This document shows positions 7,758 through 16,697 of a stretch of 58,970 bases of DNA, piece after piece. The DNA comes from Chloroflexota bacterium (GTDB lineage Bacteria; Chloroflexota; UBA11872; VXNJ01), in contig JASLPR010000004.1 in NCBI GenBank assembly GCA_030744875.1, forward strand, positions 1-58,970. The letters are read 5' to 3'. Each line of letters starts with the position of its first letter. Within the stretch, counting starts at the first letter, position 1. The translations under genes and the position numbers were made by a program. The notes under the pieces are model-generated. The model saw nothing but the letters and a program-made list of their open reading frames with translations, searched no databases and had not been told where the DNA came from.

Positions 7758-8516
7758 ATGACGGCCCCGGCCCCGGCGATCGCCGCGGTAGTCCTGACCC
7801 ACAACGAAGCCGCGCGCATCGCCGCCTGCCTGGAGACTCTGCGCTGGGCCGACCGCATGGTGGTTCTGGACAGCGAGAGCCAGGACGGCACCGCGGAGGC
7901 GGCGCGCGCCGCCGGCGCCGAAGTCATCGGCCGCGCCTTCAGCGACTTCGCCGAGCAACGCAACCACGCGCTGGCGGAGGTGGAGGCGCAATGGATTCTG
8001 TTCGTCGATGCCGACGAGCAGATCACCGCTGAACTCGCCGCCGAAATCCGGCAGTGCGCCGGGCGGGAAGAGTTCGTCGCCTACGCCTTTCCCCGGCGCA
8101 ATCGCATCCTCGGCGGCTGGTTGCGGGCCACCGGGTGGTATCCCGATCGCCAGACCCGCCTGCTGCGCCGCGGGAGTTGCCGCTACGCCGGCGACCGCCC
8201 GGTGCACGAGGTGGTGGAGGCCGACGGGCCGGTTGGGATGCTGGAGAACGAAATGCGCCACGCCGGTCCCGATTCGGTGGCCGAGTTTCGCAACCGCCAG
8301 CGGCGCTACGCTGCGCTCGCCGCCGAGGGCCTGCGCCGGCGGGGAGTTCGCGCCGGCATCCACAGCCCGGTCACGCAGGCAATCCGGGAATTCTGGCGGC
8401 GTATGGCGGACCTGCGCGGCTACCGCGACGGCTGGCGCGGGCTGGTGCTCAGCGCCCTGATGGCCGAGCACGAGTTCCGGGTCTACCGCCGGCTTCGCTC
8501 CGGGCGGCGACACTGA
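7758..8516 (+). CDS. Family 2 glycosyltransferase (WaaE/KdtX-like)
   Basis: The ATG at 7758 gives 252 residues. Features are the AVVLTHNEAARI opening, the DSESQDGTAE loop, AEQRNHAL, and the metal motif FVDADEQI (about 81-88). A distinctive WYPDRQTRLLRRG stretch and DRPVHEVVE match the LPS-core glucosyltransferase-like branch (WaaE/KdtX type). The start follows the previous gene by 19 bases, and the stop overlaps the next start as TGATG, so the genes are translationally coupled. The role in surface glycan assembly is inferred from context. Confidence 0.85.
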   Translation: MTAPAPAIAAVVLTHNEAARIAACLETLRWADRMVVLDSESQDGTAEAARAAGAEVIGRAFSDFAEQRNHALAEVEAQWILFVDADEQITAELAAEIRQCAGREEFVAYAFPRRNRILGGWLRATGWYPDRQTRLLRRGSCRYAGDRPVHEVVEADGPVGMLENEMRHAGPDSVAEFRNRQRRYAALAAEGLRRRGVRAGIHSPVTQAIREFWRRMADLRGYRDGWRGLVLSALMAEHEFRVYRRLRSGRRH

Positions 8517-9457
8517 TGGACGTTTCAATGGTGATCGTCAGCTACAACGTGCAGGCACCGCTGCGGGCCTGCCTGGCGAGCGCGGCCCGGACGGCGGCGG
8601 AGTCGGGGCTCCAGGCGGAGACAATTGTTGTCGACAATGCCTCGACCGACGGCTCGGTGGCGATGGTGGAGGCGGAGTTCGGCGGCGTGACAATACTGCG
8701 CAGCCCCGTGAACGAGGGCTACGGCGCGGCCTGCAACCGTGGCGCCGGGGCGGCGGGCGGGGAGATTCTGGTGTTCCTCAACGCCGACGTGGAGTTGGCC
8801 ACTGGCGCGCTGCGGGAGCTGGTGGCCGCGCTGGAAGACGCCCGAGCCGGCCTAGCCGGGCCGGCGGTGGTCGATCCGGCGGGCCATTTGCATCGCAGCG
8901 TACGGCGCTTCCCCTCGCCGCACGGCTGGCTGCTGGACGGCACCCTTTTTGAGCGCTGGTGGGGCACCCGCTGGCTCCTCGCCGGCTACCGCCCGGCGAT
9001 AGAGCCGGGGCGGCCGTCGCGGGTGGACTGGGTCGAGGGCGCGTGCCTGGCGGTCCGGCGGGAGGCGTTTGCGGCGATCGGCGGCTTCGACTCGGGATAT
9101 TTCATGTATTGTGAGGAACTGGATCTCTGCCGGCGACTACGGCGAGCGGGACGGTCGGTGCTGTACGTGCCGGCGGCGGTGGTCACCCACCAAGGGGGCG
9201 CCAGCGCCGGCCAGGCCGCGGCCATCAACCGGGCGCGCTTCTTGCGCAGCAAGGTGCGCTATGCCGACCGGACTTGGTCGCGGGGAATGGCGGTGGTCGC
9301 GGCGACGTTCTACGCATCGGCCCTGGGCCTGGAGCTGGCACCGGCATTGATAAAAGCGCTGGTACCGGCGGGGAACCGTGGCGGGCGCATCCGCGCGGCG
9401 CGCACGATCGCCCGGTCGTTGTGGCTGTTTGCCGCCGGCGGGACGCGGCATGACTGA
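8516..9457 (+). CDS. Family 2 glycosyltransferase (rhamnosyltransferase-like)
   Basis: The ATG at 8516 shares bases with the stop of the previous gene (TGATG). The 313-residue protein begins MDVSMVIVSYNV and carries DNASTDGS, NEGYGAACNRGAG and the metal site FLNADVEL (about 85-92). WVEGACLAVRREAFAAIGGF and YCEELDLCRRLRRAG follow, which are typical of the WbbL/RfbF-like branch. It is paralogous to the gene at 6848-7738, suggesting two sequential additions of similar sugars. It ends 8 bases inside the next gene. Confidence 0.87.
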   Translation: MDVSMVIVSYNVQAPLRACLASAARTAAESGLQAETIVVDNASTDGSVAMVEAEFGGVTILRSPVNEGYGAACNRGAGAAGGEILVFLNADVELATGALRELVAALEDARAGLAGPAVVDPAGHLHRSVRRFPSPHGWLLDGTLFERWWGTRWLLAGYRPAIEPGRPSRVDWVEGACLAVRREAFAAIGGFDSGYFMYCEELDLCRRLRRAGRSVLYVPAAVVTHQGGASAGQAAAINRARFLRSKVRYADRTWSRGMAVVAATFYASALGLELAPALIKALVPAGNRGGRIRAARTIARSLWLFAAGGTRHD

Positions 9458-10640
9458 GGCGCGCCGTCCCCGGGTGGCGTTTGTCACCGGCGAGTACCCG
9501 CCGCAGGTCGGCGGCGTCGGCGATCACGTCGCGCTGCTGCGCGAGACCCTCGAACAGATGGGCGTCACGACGTGGGTAATAACCGGCACGCCCCCCGGGC
9601 TGGAAGTGGACCATCCGCGCACCTCGCGGATGATGCGCCGCTGGGGTTTCACGCGGATGACGGCGCTGATGCGGCGGTTGCAGGAAATCAAGCCGAATGT
9701 CGTGCACCTGCAATACCAATCGGGGGCGTTTGGGCTGAGCGCGGCGGCCAACCTGATCCCGCGGTTCATTCGCACGGGGCGGGTCGCGGCGAAGACGGTT
9801 ACCACCCTGCACGATCTGCGCACCCCGTACGTCTTCCCGAAGGCCGGGATGTTGCGCCGCTTCCTGGTGCGCCGCACGGCCAAAGACAGCGACGGGGTGA
9901 TCTTCGTTAGTCCCGAGGACGCCCGCGAATTGATGAAGCAGGACCTGCCAATCGGCGAAGTGAGCCAACTTGACTCGACAATGGCCAGTGTCATTCCGGT
10001 GGGGCCGACGATCCTGCCGGTCGGCGCCGGGGACGATCGCGAAGCGCTGCGCGCCGAACTCGGCCTCCCGCGCAAGGCGTTCGTCGTCGGGCACATCGGT
10101 TTTCGGCAGCGCAATAAAGGCATGCGCGTGCTGGGCGACGCGCTGCGCCAGACCCAGCAACTCCAGGGCGATGTGGCGCTGGCGCTGATCGGCTCCGGTG
10201 AGCCGGCCGCTGATGGCCGCCGCCACGACCGCGGCGAGCGCACCGACAATATCGGGCAGTGGCAGGTGGTGGAATCGGGCTGGCTGGATCCAGACGGTAT
10301 GTCGCGCTGGTTGCAGTGCTGCGACCTCTGTGTGCTGCCCTTTGCCGACGGCCTTTCGCTACGGCGCAGCACCTTCATGAGCGCCATCGCCCACGGGCTG
10401 CCGGTGGTCACCACGCGGCCGGAGCAGAGCTTCGCGGGGGTGGAGAGCGGCGAGAACGTGATCCTGGTGCCGCCCGGTGACGCGGCTTCGCTTTCCTACG
10501 CGATCACCCAGTTCGCCGGATCGCCGAAGATGCGCGAGGACTACGGTGAACGCGCGCGTCAGCTGGGCGAGCGGTTCTCGTGGGAGGCCAACGCCCGGTC
10601 CACGCTGGCCCTCTATCACGCGGTAACCGATGTGGACTAG
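9450..10640 (+). CDS. Family 4 glycosyltransferase
   Basis: The ATG at 9450 gives 396 residues. The N-domain opens with VAFVTGEYPPQVGGVGDHV (about 9-27), the glycine-rich acceptor loop of GT-B/GT4 enzymes. The C-domain has GHIGFRQRNKG and the retaining-enzyme ExxFxxxE region in altered form (RPEQSFAGVESGENVILVPP). GT4 enzymes transfer sugars with retention of configuration from nucleotide donors at the cytoplasmic membrane. It overlaps the preceding gene by 8 bases and the following gene by 11. Confidence 0.87.
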   Translation: MTEARRPRVAFVTGEYPPQVGGVGDHVALLRETLEQMGVTTWVITGTPPGLEVDHPRTSRMMRRWGFTRMTALMRRLQEIKPNVVHLQYQSGAFGLSAAANLIPRFIRTGRVAAKTVTTLHDLRTPYVFPKAGMLRRFLVRRTAKDSDGVIFVSPEDARELMKQDLPIGEVSQLDSTMASVIPVGPTILPVGAGDDREALRAELGLPRKAFVVGHIGFRQRNKGMRVLGDALRQTQQLQGDVALALIGSGEPAADGRRHDRGERTDNIGQWQVVESGWLDPDGMSRWLQCCDLCVLPFADGLSLRRSTFMSAIAHGLPVVTTRPEQSFAGVESGENVILVPPGDAASLSYAITQFAGSPKMREDYGERARQLGERFSWEANARSTLALYHAVTDVD

Positions 10641-12663
10641 GCGATTCGGCCCCGGCGACGCAGGGCTGCCGGGTTCGGCGACCTGGTGGGTGGCGTTCGC
10701 GGTTGTGCTCGGAACGTTCCTGCGCGTCTGGCGCATCGACCAGATGGGCGAATTTGATTTTGACGAAGTCGCCAGCGTCTGGTATGCCCGCCAGGACCCC
10801 GGCGAGATCATCGCCGCCATCGCCGGCGCCCCCTTCGAGCATCCGCCGCTCTACTACGTGCTGCTGCACTACTGGAACGGCACCTTCGGCGAATCCGAAC
10901 CGTTGGTCCGGCTGATGTCGGTGCCCTCCGGAGTACTGATGATCCCGGTGACCTATGTGCTGGGCCGGCGGCTCTTCAACAACTTCACCGGGGTGGTCGC
11001 GGCGCTGATTGTCGCCGCCTCGCCGCAGCTCATCTTCTACAGCCGCGAAGCGCGGATGTACTCCATCGCCACGCTGTTCGGGCTGCTGGCGTTGTATCTC
11101 TTCGTTCGGGCGCTGGACGACGGCCGGCCACGCACCTGGATCGGACTGGGAGGCACGCTGGTGGTCGGGACGTACCTGGACTACTCGGTCCTGCTGGCGA
11201 TGGCGGCGATCGATCTGTACCTGCTTTTCACCTGGCGGAGTCACCGGCGGGCGGCGGCCTATGTGCTCGGATTGCAGGGATTCCTGGCGCTGGCGATGCT
11301 GCCGTGGCTGCTATCGTCGCAGGGAATCGCCAACAGTCTGCCCGCCTGGGCCACCGGCGAGTTCTCCGTCGGGATGCTGCGCCATACGGCGCGGACCGCC
11401 TGGCTGGACCTGACCGTCGGCCTGGAGAATATCCGCGGCGGGCGGACCAGCCTCGGGATAGCGGCGCTCCTCGGAGCGGCCGCCGCCGGTGGTTACCTGC
11501 TTGCGGCCCGGCGCCAGGCAGCGGGGCTGCTGCTGGCCTATCTTCCGGCGGTCGCCGCCGGGCTAATGCTGCTGTTCTTGTTCGACAAGGAATACCAGCC
11601 CCGCTACCTGATGATGGCGATCCCGCCGATGGCCATCTTCGCGGCTCACGCGGTTTCGCAAGTACCGCTTTCGCGCTCGCTGCTGGTGCTGGCGGTCTTG
11701 GTGCTTTTCGTTGCCGGGCCCCTGTATGCCTCGCGGTTTTACTACCAGGACTACCGTCGCGGTGACTACCGGGCGATCACCGCCGCAATCGACGAACTGG
11801 CCCTGCCGGCGCCGACGCAACTGGACCCGCTCAAATACCGCGACGCCGTCATCCTGGCGGGGCCTTGGCAGGGCTGGTACTGGCGGCACTACTTCCCGGC
11901 GTTCGAGGAAGAGGTCGACGTGTGGTTCCTGCCCGACGAGGTGCCGCCGGGGGTCAGGTGGGAAGAGGTTGACGACAAGCTGAGCCGGGCGTCGCGCAAT
12001 CACCGGCGGCTCTGGGTGGTGCTGAGCGCGCTGCGCCAATCGGACCCCAACGGCTATGTGGAGCGCTGGTTGAACGTGAATCTCTGGCGGGCGCGCGACG
12101 CCGCCTATCGCAACGGCATCCTGCAGCTTTACCTCACCCAATCGGGCGGCACCGTGGACCGTGACGACGGCGCGCTGAAGGTGCCCGACGGGCCGCGCAT
12201 CCAGGCGATTGTCTTCGACGGGTTTCGGGCCGACCAGCCCGCCCAGGAGGCCGGCGATGGAGTGCGTTTCACCTTTCACTTCGAGGCCGACGACGTTACC
12301 GATTTCGACTTCAGTCTACGGGTCTGGCTGGAGCACACCGACGGGACGGTCTACGAGCGGGTTTTCACTCCGCTGGCGGTCGATGGTCGTCGCCCGGCGC
12401 GATGGACCGTCGGCGAACGGGCCGTGGGCCGCATCGCCGTCTGGGTGCCGGCCGGGGCGCCTTCCGGCCGCTACGAGTCCTACTTGAGCGTGCTCGACGC
12501 CACCGGACAGCCGATGGTGCTGGAGGGCGAACTCTGGGGCGTCTTCCAGGACGACCCCGGCGTGATCCGAATCGGCCCGGTGTTGATCGAGGAGTCGTCA
12601 CTGGGCTTGCGCGACGACGCCGACATCTTCGCCGAGTTCGGCGGACCGCTGCACGACCGCTAG
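10630..12663 (+). CDS. Polytopic GT39/ArnT-like glycosyltransferase (PMT_2 type)
   Basis: This 677-residue membrane protein has a first span at about 18-35 followed by an acidic loop with FDFDEVASVWYAR (about 42-54). Asp/Glu in this position is catalytic in C-type, polyprenyl-phosphate-sugar-dependent transferases. HPPLYYVLLHYW and several spans up to about residue 375 match the PMT_2 pattern. The rest, about 300 residues, is a soluble extracytoplasmic region with beta-rich sequence at the end. It probably transfers a lipid-linked sugar to an acceptor outside the membrane. It overlaps the GT4 gene by 11 bases. Confidence 0.8.
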   Translation: MWTRRFGPGDAGLPGSATWWVAFAVVLGTFLRVWRIDQMGEFDFDEVASVWYARQDPGEIIAAIAGAPFEHPPLYYVLLHYWNGTFGESEPLVRLMSVPSGVLMIPVTYVLGRRLFNNFTGVVAALIVAASPQLIFYSREARMYSIATLFGLLALYLFVRALDDGRPRTWIGLGGTLVVGTYLDYSVLLAMAAIDLYLLFTWRSHRRAAAYVLGLQGFLALAMLPWLLSSQGIANSLPAWATGEFSVGMLRHTARTAWLDLTVGLENIRGGRTSLGIAALLGAAAAGGYLLAARRQAAGLLLAYLPAVAAGLMLLFLFDKEYQPRYLMMAIPPMAIFAAHAVSQVPLSRSLLVLAVLVLFVAGPLYASRFYYQDYRRGDYRAITAAIDELALPAPTQLDPLKYRDAVILAGPWQGWYWRHYFPAFEEEVDVWFLPDEVPPGVRWEEVDDKLSRASRNHRRLWVVLSALRQSDPNGYVERWLNVNLWRARDAAYRNGILQLYLTQSGGTVDRDDGALKVPDGPRIQAIVFDGFRADQPAQEAGDGVRFTFHFEADDVTDFDFSLRVWLEHTDGTVYERVFTPLAVDGRRPARWTVGERAVGRIAVWVPAGAPSGRYESYLSVLDATGQPMVLEGELWGVFQDDPGVIRIGPVLIEESSLGLRDDADIFAEFGGPLHDR

Positions 12664-14228
12664 TCGGCGGCGCGTCCCAGCGCGGAGCGCGCGAAGGCTA
12701 GGTCTTGGCCGGTGACGGCGCGGGTGGCGACGATGAAGACGAGATAGGCGACTCCGGCGGCGGCGGCCGCCAGAACCCACCCGGCGTCGCGCAGCAGCAG
12801 CGCCGGGGCCAGCATCAAGGCGGCCCCGGCGACCGGCCGGATGGCGGCGAGCAGGGGCGCCAACAGCAGTGTGCCGCCGCGCAGCGCCAGCACGTAGAGG
12901 CCCAGCAAGACCAGTTCGGAGGTGACGGTCGCGTAGGCCGCGCCGATCACCCCGACGCGCGGGATCAGAACCAGGTTCAGGGCGATGTTGAAGGTGCTGG
13001 CTAGGGTGAAGGCCACGGTGATCGAGCGCAGGCGGTCGCTCGAGATCAGGACGTACTGGAGCAGTCCGTTCAGATAGGCGAAGGGCAGGACCCACATCAG
13101 GACCACCAGCACGTCGCCAGCTTCGGGCAGGAAGGCGTCGCCCCAGAAGGTGCCGATGATGTCGTGGCCGAAGACCACGAAGATCGTCACCACCGGCGCG
13201 GCCAGCAGGATCATCGGACGCCAGGCCCGCCCGATCCAGGGGGCCAGCGAGCCCTGGCCGGTGGCGGCCCGGGCCAGCGCCGGGAACAGCGGCAGGATAA
13301 CGGCCGGGGCGACGACGCTGAGGGCGGCGACGAACTTGTAGGCCGAGTTGTACTTGCCGACCAGCGCGGTGCCCTGGAGCGGTTGGATGACCAGGATGTC
13401 GATCTGGAAGAAGATGCTGGCCAGCAGCTCGTTGAGCATCAGCGGCAGGCTCGTACCCAGCATCGCCAAGGACTCGGTGCGCCGCGCCCGCCGGATGGTC
13501 AGCAGCCGTCCGAATCTGAGCGGGCGGGCCAGGGTGTAGAAGGTGATGCTGCCGGCGACGATCGCCACCACCGCCAGGGCCACGACGCCGCCGTCCAGCA
13601 GCAGGGCCAGCAGCCCGCCGGAGATGGTGATCAGCGCCGTGCCGATCACGGTCGCGCCGCGAAAGCCCATCTGTTCGTAGGCCGAGTAAAGCGAAGCGTA
13701 CGACTGGTTGATCGCGTGCGGCACCAGCGAAACCGCCAGTATCGCCGCCACCCCGAGGCTCACGCCGGACAGCGACCCGGCGAGCCAGAACACCGCCGCG
13801 ATCGCGATCATCAACGGGATCGCCACCGCCACCAGCACTAGGCGGATCGCCAGCGCGTTGCCGAACAATTCATCCACCCGCTCCGGGCGGCGCGCCACCT
13901 CCCGGGTCACCAGCGTGGACAGGCCGAAGTTGGTGGCCGCCGCGAAATAGACCAGCAGGTTGGTGGCGAAGGCGTACTGTCCGTTGCCCTCGGGCCCCAG
14001 CAGCCGCAGGGCTACGATCCAGAACCCCCAGAACAGTACCCGGTCGCCCAGGGTCGTGACGAGCAACATGGCCGAATTGCGGGCCGCGCGCCGGGTCACC
14101 GCGTGCTCGGAGGAGACGTCGGGCGGGGCGATATGTTGTCGCGAAAGCAGGAACAGGTAGACCACGCCCACCGCGAGGACCAAGGGGGCTGCCCACAACA
14201 GGGCGTCGCGAAACGACTCAGGCAGCAA
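12660..14228 (-). CDS. Lipid-linked oligosaccharide flippase (Wzx/MATE-like polysaccharide biosynthesis protein)
   Basis: The 522-residue protein has about 14 hydrophobic segments and belongs to the MOP (Wzx/RfbX) exporter family. The body starts at RRAARNSAMLLVTTLGDRV, with ARRPERVDELFGNAL typical of the family. The annotated start is a TTG with an extra N-terminal span, so the true start may be downstream. It would flip undecaprenyl-linked glycans made by the adjacent enzymes. It is convergent with the GT39 gene, sharing 4 bases at the stops. Confidence 0.83.
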   Translation of the reverse strand: MLPESFRDALLWAAPLVLAVGVVYLFLLSRQHIAPPDVSSEHAVTRRAARNSAMLLVTTLGDRVLFWGFWIVALRLLGPEGNGQYAFATNLLVYFAAATNFGLSTLVTREVARRPERVDELFGNALAIRLVLVAVAIPLMIAIAAVFWLAGSLSGVSLGVAAILAVSLVPHAINQSYASLYSAYEQMGFRGATVIGTALITISGGLLALLLDGGVVALAVVAIVAGSITFYTLARPLRFGRLLTIRRARRTESLAMLGTSLPLMLNELLASIFFQIDILVIQPLQGTALVGKYNSAYKFVAALSVVAPAVILPLFPALARAATGQGSLAPWIGRAWRPMILLAAPVVTIFVVFGHDIIGTFWGDAFLPEAGDVLVVLMWVLPFAYLNGLLQYVLISSDRLRSITVAFTLASTFNIALNLVLIPRVGVIGAAYATVTSELVLLGLYVLALRGGTLLLAPLLAAIRPVAGAALMLAPALLLRDAGWVLAAAAAGVAYLVFIVATRAVTGQDLAFARSALGRAAD

Positions 14229-14245
14229 GCGCGCCGCCGGTCGAT

Positions 14246-14268
14246 CCCCGGGGAGCCGCCCCCCGGGG
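14246..14268. repeat. Inverted repeat of two CCCCGGGG palindromes
   Basis: CCCCGGGG at 14246-14253 and again at 14261-14268 can form an 8-base stem with a 7-base loop between the end of cysK and the start of the flippase gene. It has no T-tract, so it is only a weak terminator candidate. Confidence 0.4.
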
Positions 14269-14279
14269 AGATTGTGAGT

Positions 14280-15269
14280 CTAGACCGTCGGGGTGAAGCT
14301 CTCGGCGGCCTGGACTATCGACTCGAATCCGGGATGTGAGAGATAGCGCTCGCCGGTGTCCGGCATGATGCATACGATCAGTTTGCCTTTGTTTTCGGGC
14401 CGGGCGCCGATTGCGAGTGAAGCCGCGACGGCGGCGCCGGCGGAGATACCCACCAGCAGGCCGTCCTCGGCCACCAATTGGCGAGCGGTAGCCTCGGCAT
14501 CATCCTGCGAGACGGTGATCACCTCGTCAAGTCGGTCCACTTCCAAGACTCCGGGCACGAATCCGGCGCCGATGCCCTGGATGCGGTGCGGGCCGGGCTC
14601 GCCGCCATTGAGGATGGAGCTCTGCATCGGCTCGATGCCGATCACCTGGAGGCCGGGTCTGCGTAGCTTCAGGGCCGTGGCGCAGCCGGTGGCGGTGCCG
14701 CCGGTGCCGATACCCGAGACAATGATGTCCACCTCGCCGTTGGTGTCGGCCCAGATCTCCTCGGCGGTGGTAAGTACGTGGACCTGCGGGTTGGCCGGGT
14801 TCTCGAACTGCTGTGGGATCCAGCCGCCGGGAGTGGAATCGCGCAGTTCCTCGGCCCTCGCGACGGCGGCGTTCATTCCCCCGGGCCCGGGGGTCAGCAC
14901 CAGTTCGGCGCCTAGCAACATCAGCAACTTGCGGCGCTCCATGCTCATCGTCTCCGGCATGGTCAGGATGCAGCGGTAGCCGCGCCCGGCGCAGACCATC
15001 GCCAGCGCGATCCCGGTATTGCCGCTGGTCGGCTCGATCACCACCGTCTCGCCGGGCGTGATTTCTCCGCGCTTTTCGGCGTCCTCGATCATCGCCAGGC
15101 CGATGCGATCCTTCACGCTGCCGCCGGGATTGGCCGCTTCCAACTTGCCCAGGATCACGGCGTGGCTGTCGCCCGCGGTGCGGTTGATGCGAACCAGCGG
15201 CGTGCCGCCGATTAGCTGGCCGACATCGTCGGCAACGGCAGGTAGCTCAATTCCGCGAATCTCTGCCAT
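14280..15269 (-). CDS. cysK: Cysteine synthase (O-acetylserine sulfhydrylase)
   Basis: The ATG at 15269 (329 residues) follows GAGAGG; the open frame extends further but lacks homology. The PLP lysine is in [11 protein letters not shown], the phosphate-binding loop is [10 protein letters not shown], and the substrate loop GGTPLVRIN is near residue 22. The C-terminal [11 protein letters not shown] matches CysK rather than cystathionine synthase. The enzyme makes L-cysteine from O-acetylserine and sulfide in the cytosol. A perfect 12-base palindrome lies 80 bases upstream and may be an operator. The gene is alone on its strand here. Confidence 0.94.
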   Translation of the reverse strand: MAEIRGIELPAVADDVGQLIGGTPLVRINRTAGDSHAVILGKLEAANPGGSVKDRIGLAMIEDAEKRGEITPGETVVIEPTSGNTGIALAMVCAGRGYRCILTMPETMSMERRKLLMLLGAELVLTPGPGGMNAAVARAEELRDSTPGGWIPQQFENPANPQVHVLTTAEEIWADTNGEVDIIVSGIGTGGTATGCATALKLRRPGLQVIGIEPMQSSILNGGEPGPHRIQGIGAGFVPGVLEVDRLDEVITVSQDDAEATARQLVAEDGLLVGISAGAAVAASLAIGARPENKGKLIVCIMPDTGERYLSHPGFESIVQAAESFTPTV

Positions 15270-15348
15270 GGATCGATCCTCTCGAAGAAGAAACGTGCTC
15301 TCCGCCCGTTGGGTAACGGCGCGAATCCCCGGAAAATACCTCAGCATA

Positions 15349-15360
15349 CTAATCGATTAG
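15349..15360. promoter_or_regulatory. Perfect 12-base palindrome upstream of cysK
   Basis: CTAATCGATTAG is fully self-complementary and AT-rich within a GC-rich gap, between cysK and the malic-enzyme-like gene. On the cysK strand it overlaps possible -10 sequences (TAGTAT/TATGCT). A dimeric repressor site is plausible, but no regulator can be named. Confidence 0.4.
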
Positions 15361-15590
15361 GTGTGGAAATACCCGGCGGCAGGCGGCTCGCCCGGTGATG
15401 GCTTGGTGACGCTGGGAACCGGATTCGTCATGGCCGGGTGACCGGGCGACACTACGATCAAGTCGCTGGCCGGACGGGGTTTGACTACTCGCAAGATCGG
15501 CCCGCAGGGGCCGAAGAGGGGTCGGTGGCGACATGAGAACCTGGCAAATCGACGGCGAGGCGGCCGCTCAAGACCCGCGACGACCTCTCG

Positions 15591-16697
15591 ATGGCCTGCA
15601 CCCCCGGCGTCGCCCGGGTCTGCATGTACATCAACGAGGATCCGACGCGAGCGTTCAACCTGACGATCAAGCGGAACACGGTGACGGTGATTTCGGACGG
15701 TACGGCGGTGCTGGCCCTGGGCGACATCGGCCCGGAGGCGGCGATGCCGGTGATGGAGGGCAAGGCCGTCCTGTTTAAGGAGTTCGGCGGGGTGTTCGCC
15801 TTCCCGCTGTGCCTGGACACGAAGGGTGTCGATGAGATCGTGGGGACGGTGATCCGATTGGCACCGACGTTCGGCGGGATCAATCTGGAGGACATCGCCG
15901 CGTCGCGCTGTTTTGAGATTGAGGAGCAACTGTGCGAGCGGCTGGACATCCCGGTCTTTCACAATGACCAGCACGGCACCGCGGTGGTGACCCTAGCCGG
16001 GCTCATCAACGCCGCCAAGGTGGTGGGCAAAGAGATCAGCGACCTGAAGGTCGCCACGGTCGGCGCCGGAACCGCCGGCGTGGCGGTGGCCCAGATTCTG
16101 CTGGAGCGCGGCGTGGAGGATGTCATCGTCTGCGACCGGCGCGGCATCATTCACAAAGGTCGTGAAGGTCTCAACCCGGTGAAGGAGGCACTGGCCCCCA
16201 CCACTAACCGCGAAGGCCGCTCCAGCACACTCGCCGACGCCATGGCCGGCGCCGATGTCTTCGTCGGGGTATCCGCGTTCGACACCGTGACGGTGGCCGA
16301 CATCGACCGAATGGCCGATGATCCGCTAGTCTTCGCGGTGGCTAATCCGGAACCGGAGATCAGCACTGAGCTGCTGGCACAGAGCAAGGCCCGGGTAGTG
16401 GCGACCGGTCGGAGCGACCATCCGAACCAAATCAACAACGTACTGTGTTTCCCGGGGATTTTCCGCGGGGCGCTGGATGTGAGGGCGAGCGAAATCAACG
16501 GCGAAATGAAGATCGCGGCCGCCGAGGCGATTGCCGACCAGGTGCCCGATCATCTCTTGAACGAAGAGCACATCGTGCCCAGCGTCTTCAATCCGACGGT
16601 CGCCGAGAGCGTGGCGAAGGCGGTGCGTGCGGCGGCCCGGAGCACCGGGGTCACGCGACGCGCCGGCGGCGAATCCGAAGGGCTGACCGCCGTTTGA
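15591..16697 (+). CDS. Malic enzyme-like protein, N-terminally truncated and missing active-site residues (possible pseudogene)
   Basis: The 368-residue protein is clearly of the short NAD(P) malic enzyme family: KRNTVTVISDGTAVLALGDI, FGGINLEDIA and NNVLCFPGIFRGALD are all conserved. The conserved frame continues upstream only to a TGA at 15534. This retains a trace of the expected PLKTRDDLS but lacks the rest of the N-domain, and no ACT domain is found. Near-invariant residues are changed: catalytic Tyr of YTPGVA is Cys (ACTPGVA), DD of FHDDQHG is ND, Asp in GVDAFP is Phe, and Tyr in SDYPNQ is His. The NAD site TVGAGTAG is kept. No ribosome-binding site precedes the ATG. It is likely inactive or repurposed. 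Confidence 0.7.
   Translation: MACTPGVARVCMYINEDPTRAFNLTIKRNTVTVISDGTAVLALGDIGPEAAMPVMEGKAVLFKEFGGVFAFPLCLDTKGVDEIVGTVIRLAPTFGGINLEDIAASRCFEIEEQLCERLDIPVFHNDQHGTAVVTLAGLINAAKVVGKEISDLKVATVGAGTAGVAVAQILLERGVEDVIVCDRRGIIHKGREGLNPVKEALAPTTNREGRSSTLADAMAGADVFVGVSAFDTVTVADIDRMADDPLVFAVANPEPEISTELLAQSKARVVATGRSDHPNQINNVLCFPGIFRGALDVRASEINGEMKIAAAEAIADQVPDHLLNEEHIVPSVFNPTVAESVAKAVRAAARSTGVTRRAGGESEGLTAV

Noticed and set aside
14320-14345. TTCGAATCC-like tRNA T-arm pattern
   Set aside because: It lies in the cysK coding sequence and no cloverleaf can be drawn around it; similar hits in murJ were rejected for the same reason.
15533-15778. Alternative frame from the ATG at 15533 as the true start of malic enzyme
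   Set aside because: It is a different frame from the conserved protein and shows no malic enzyme residues; it would require a frameshift to join.
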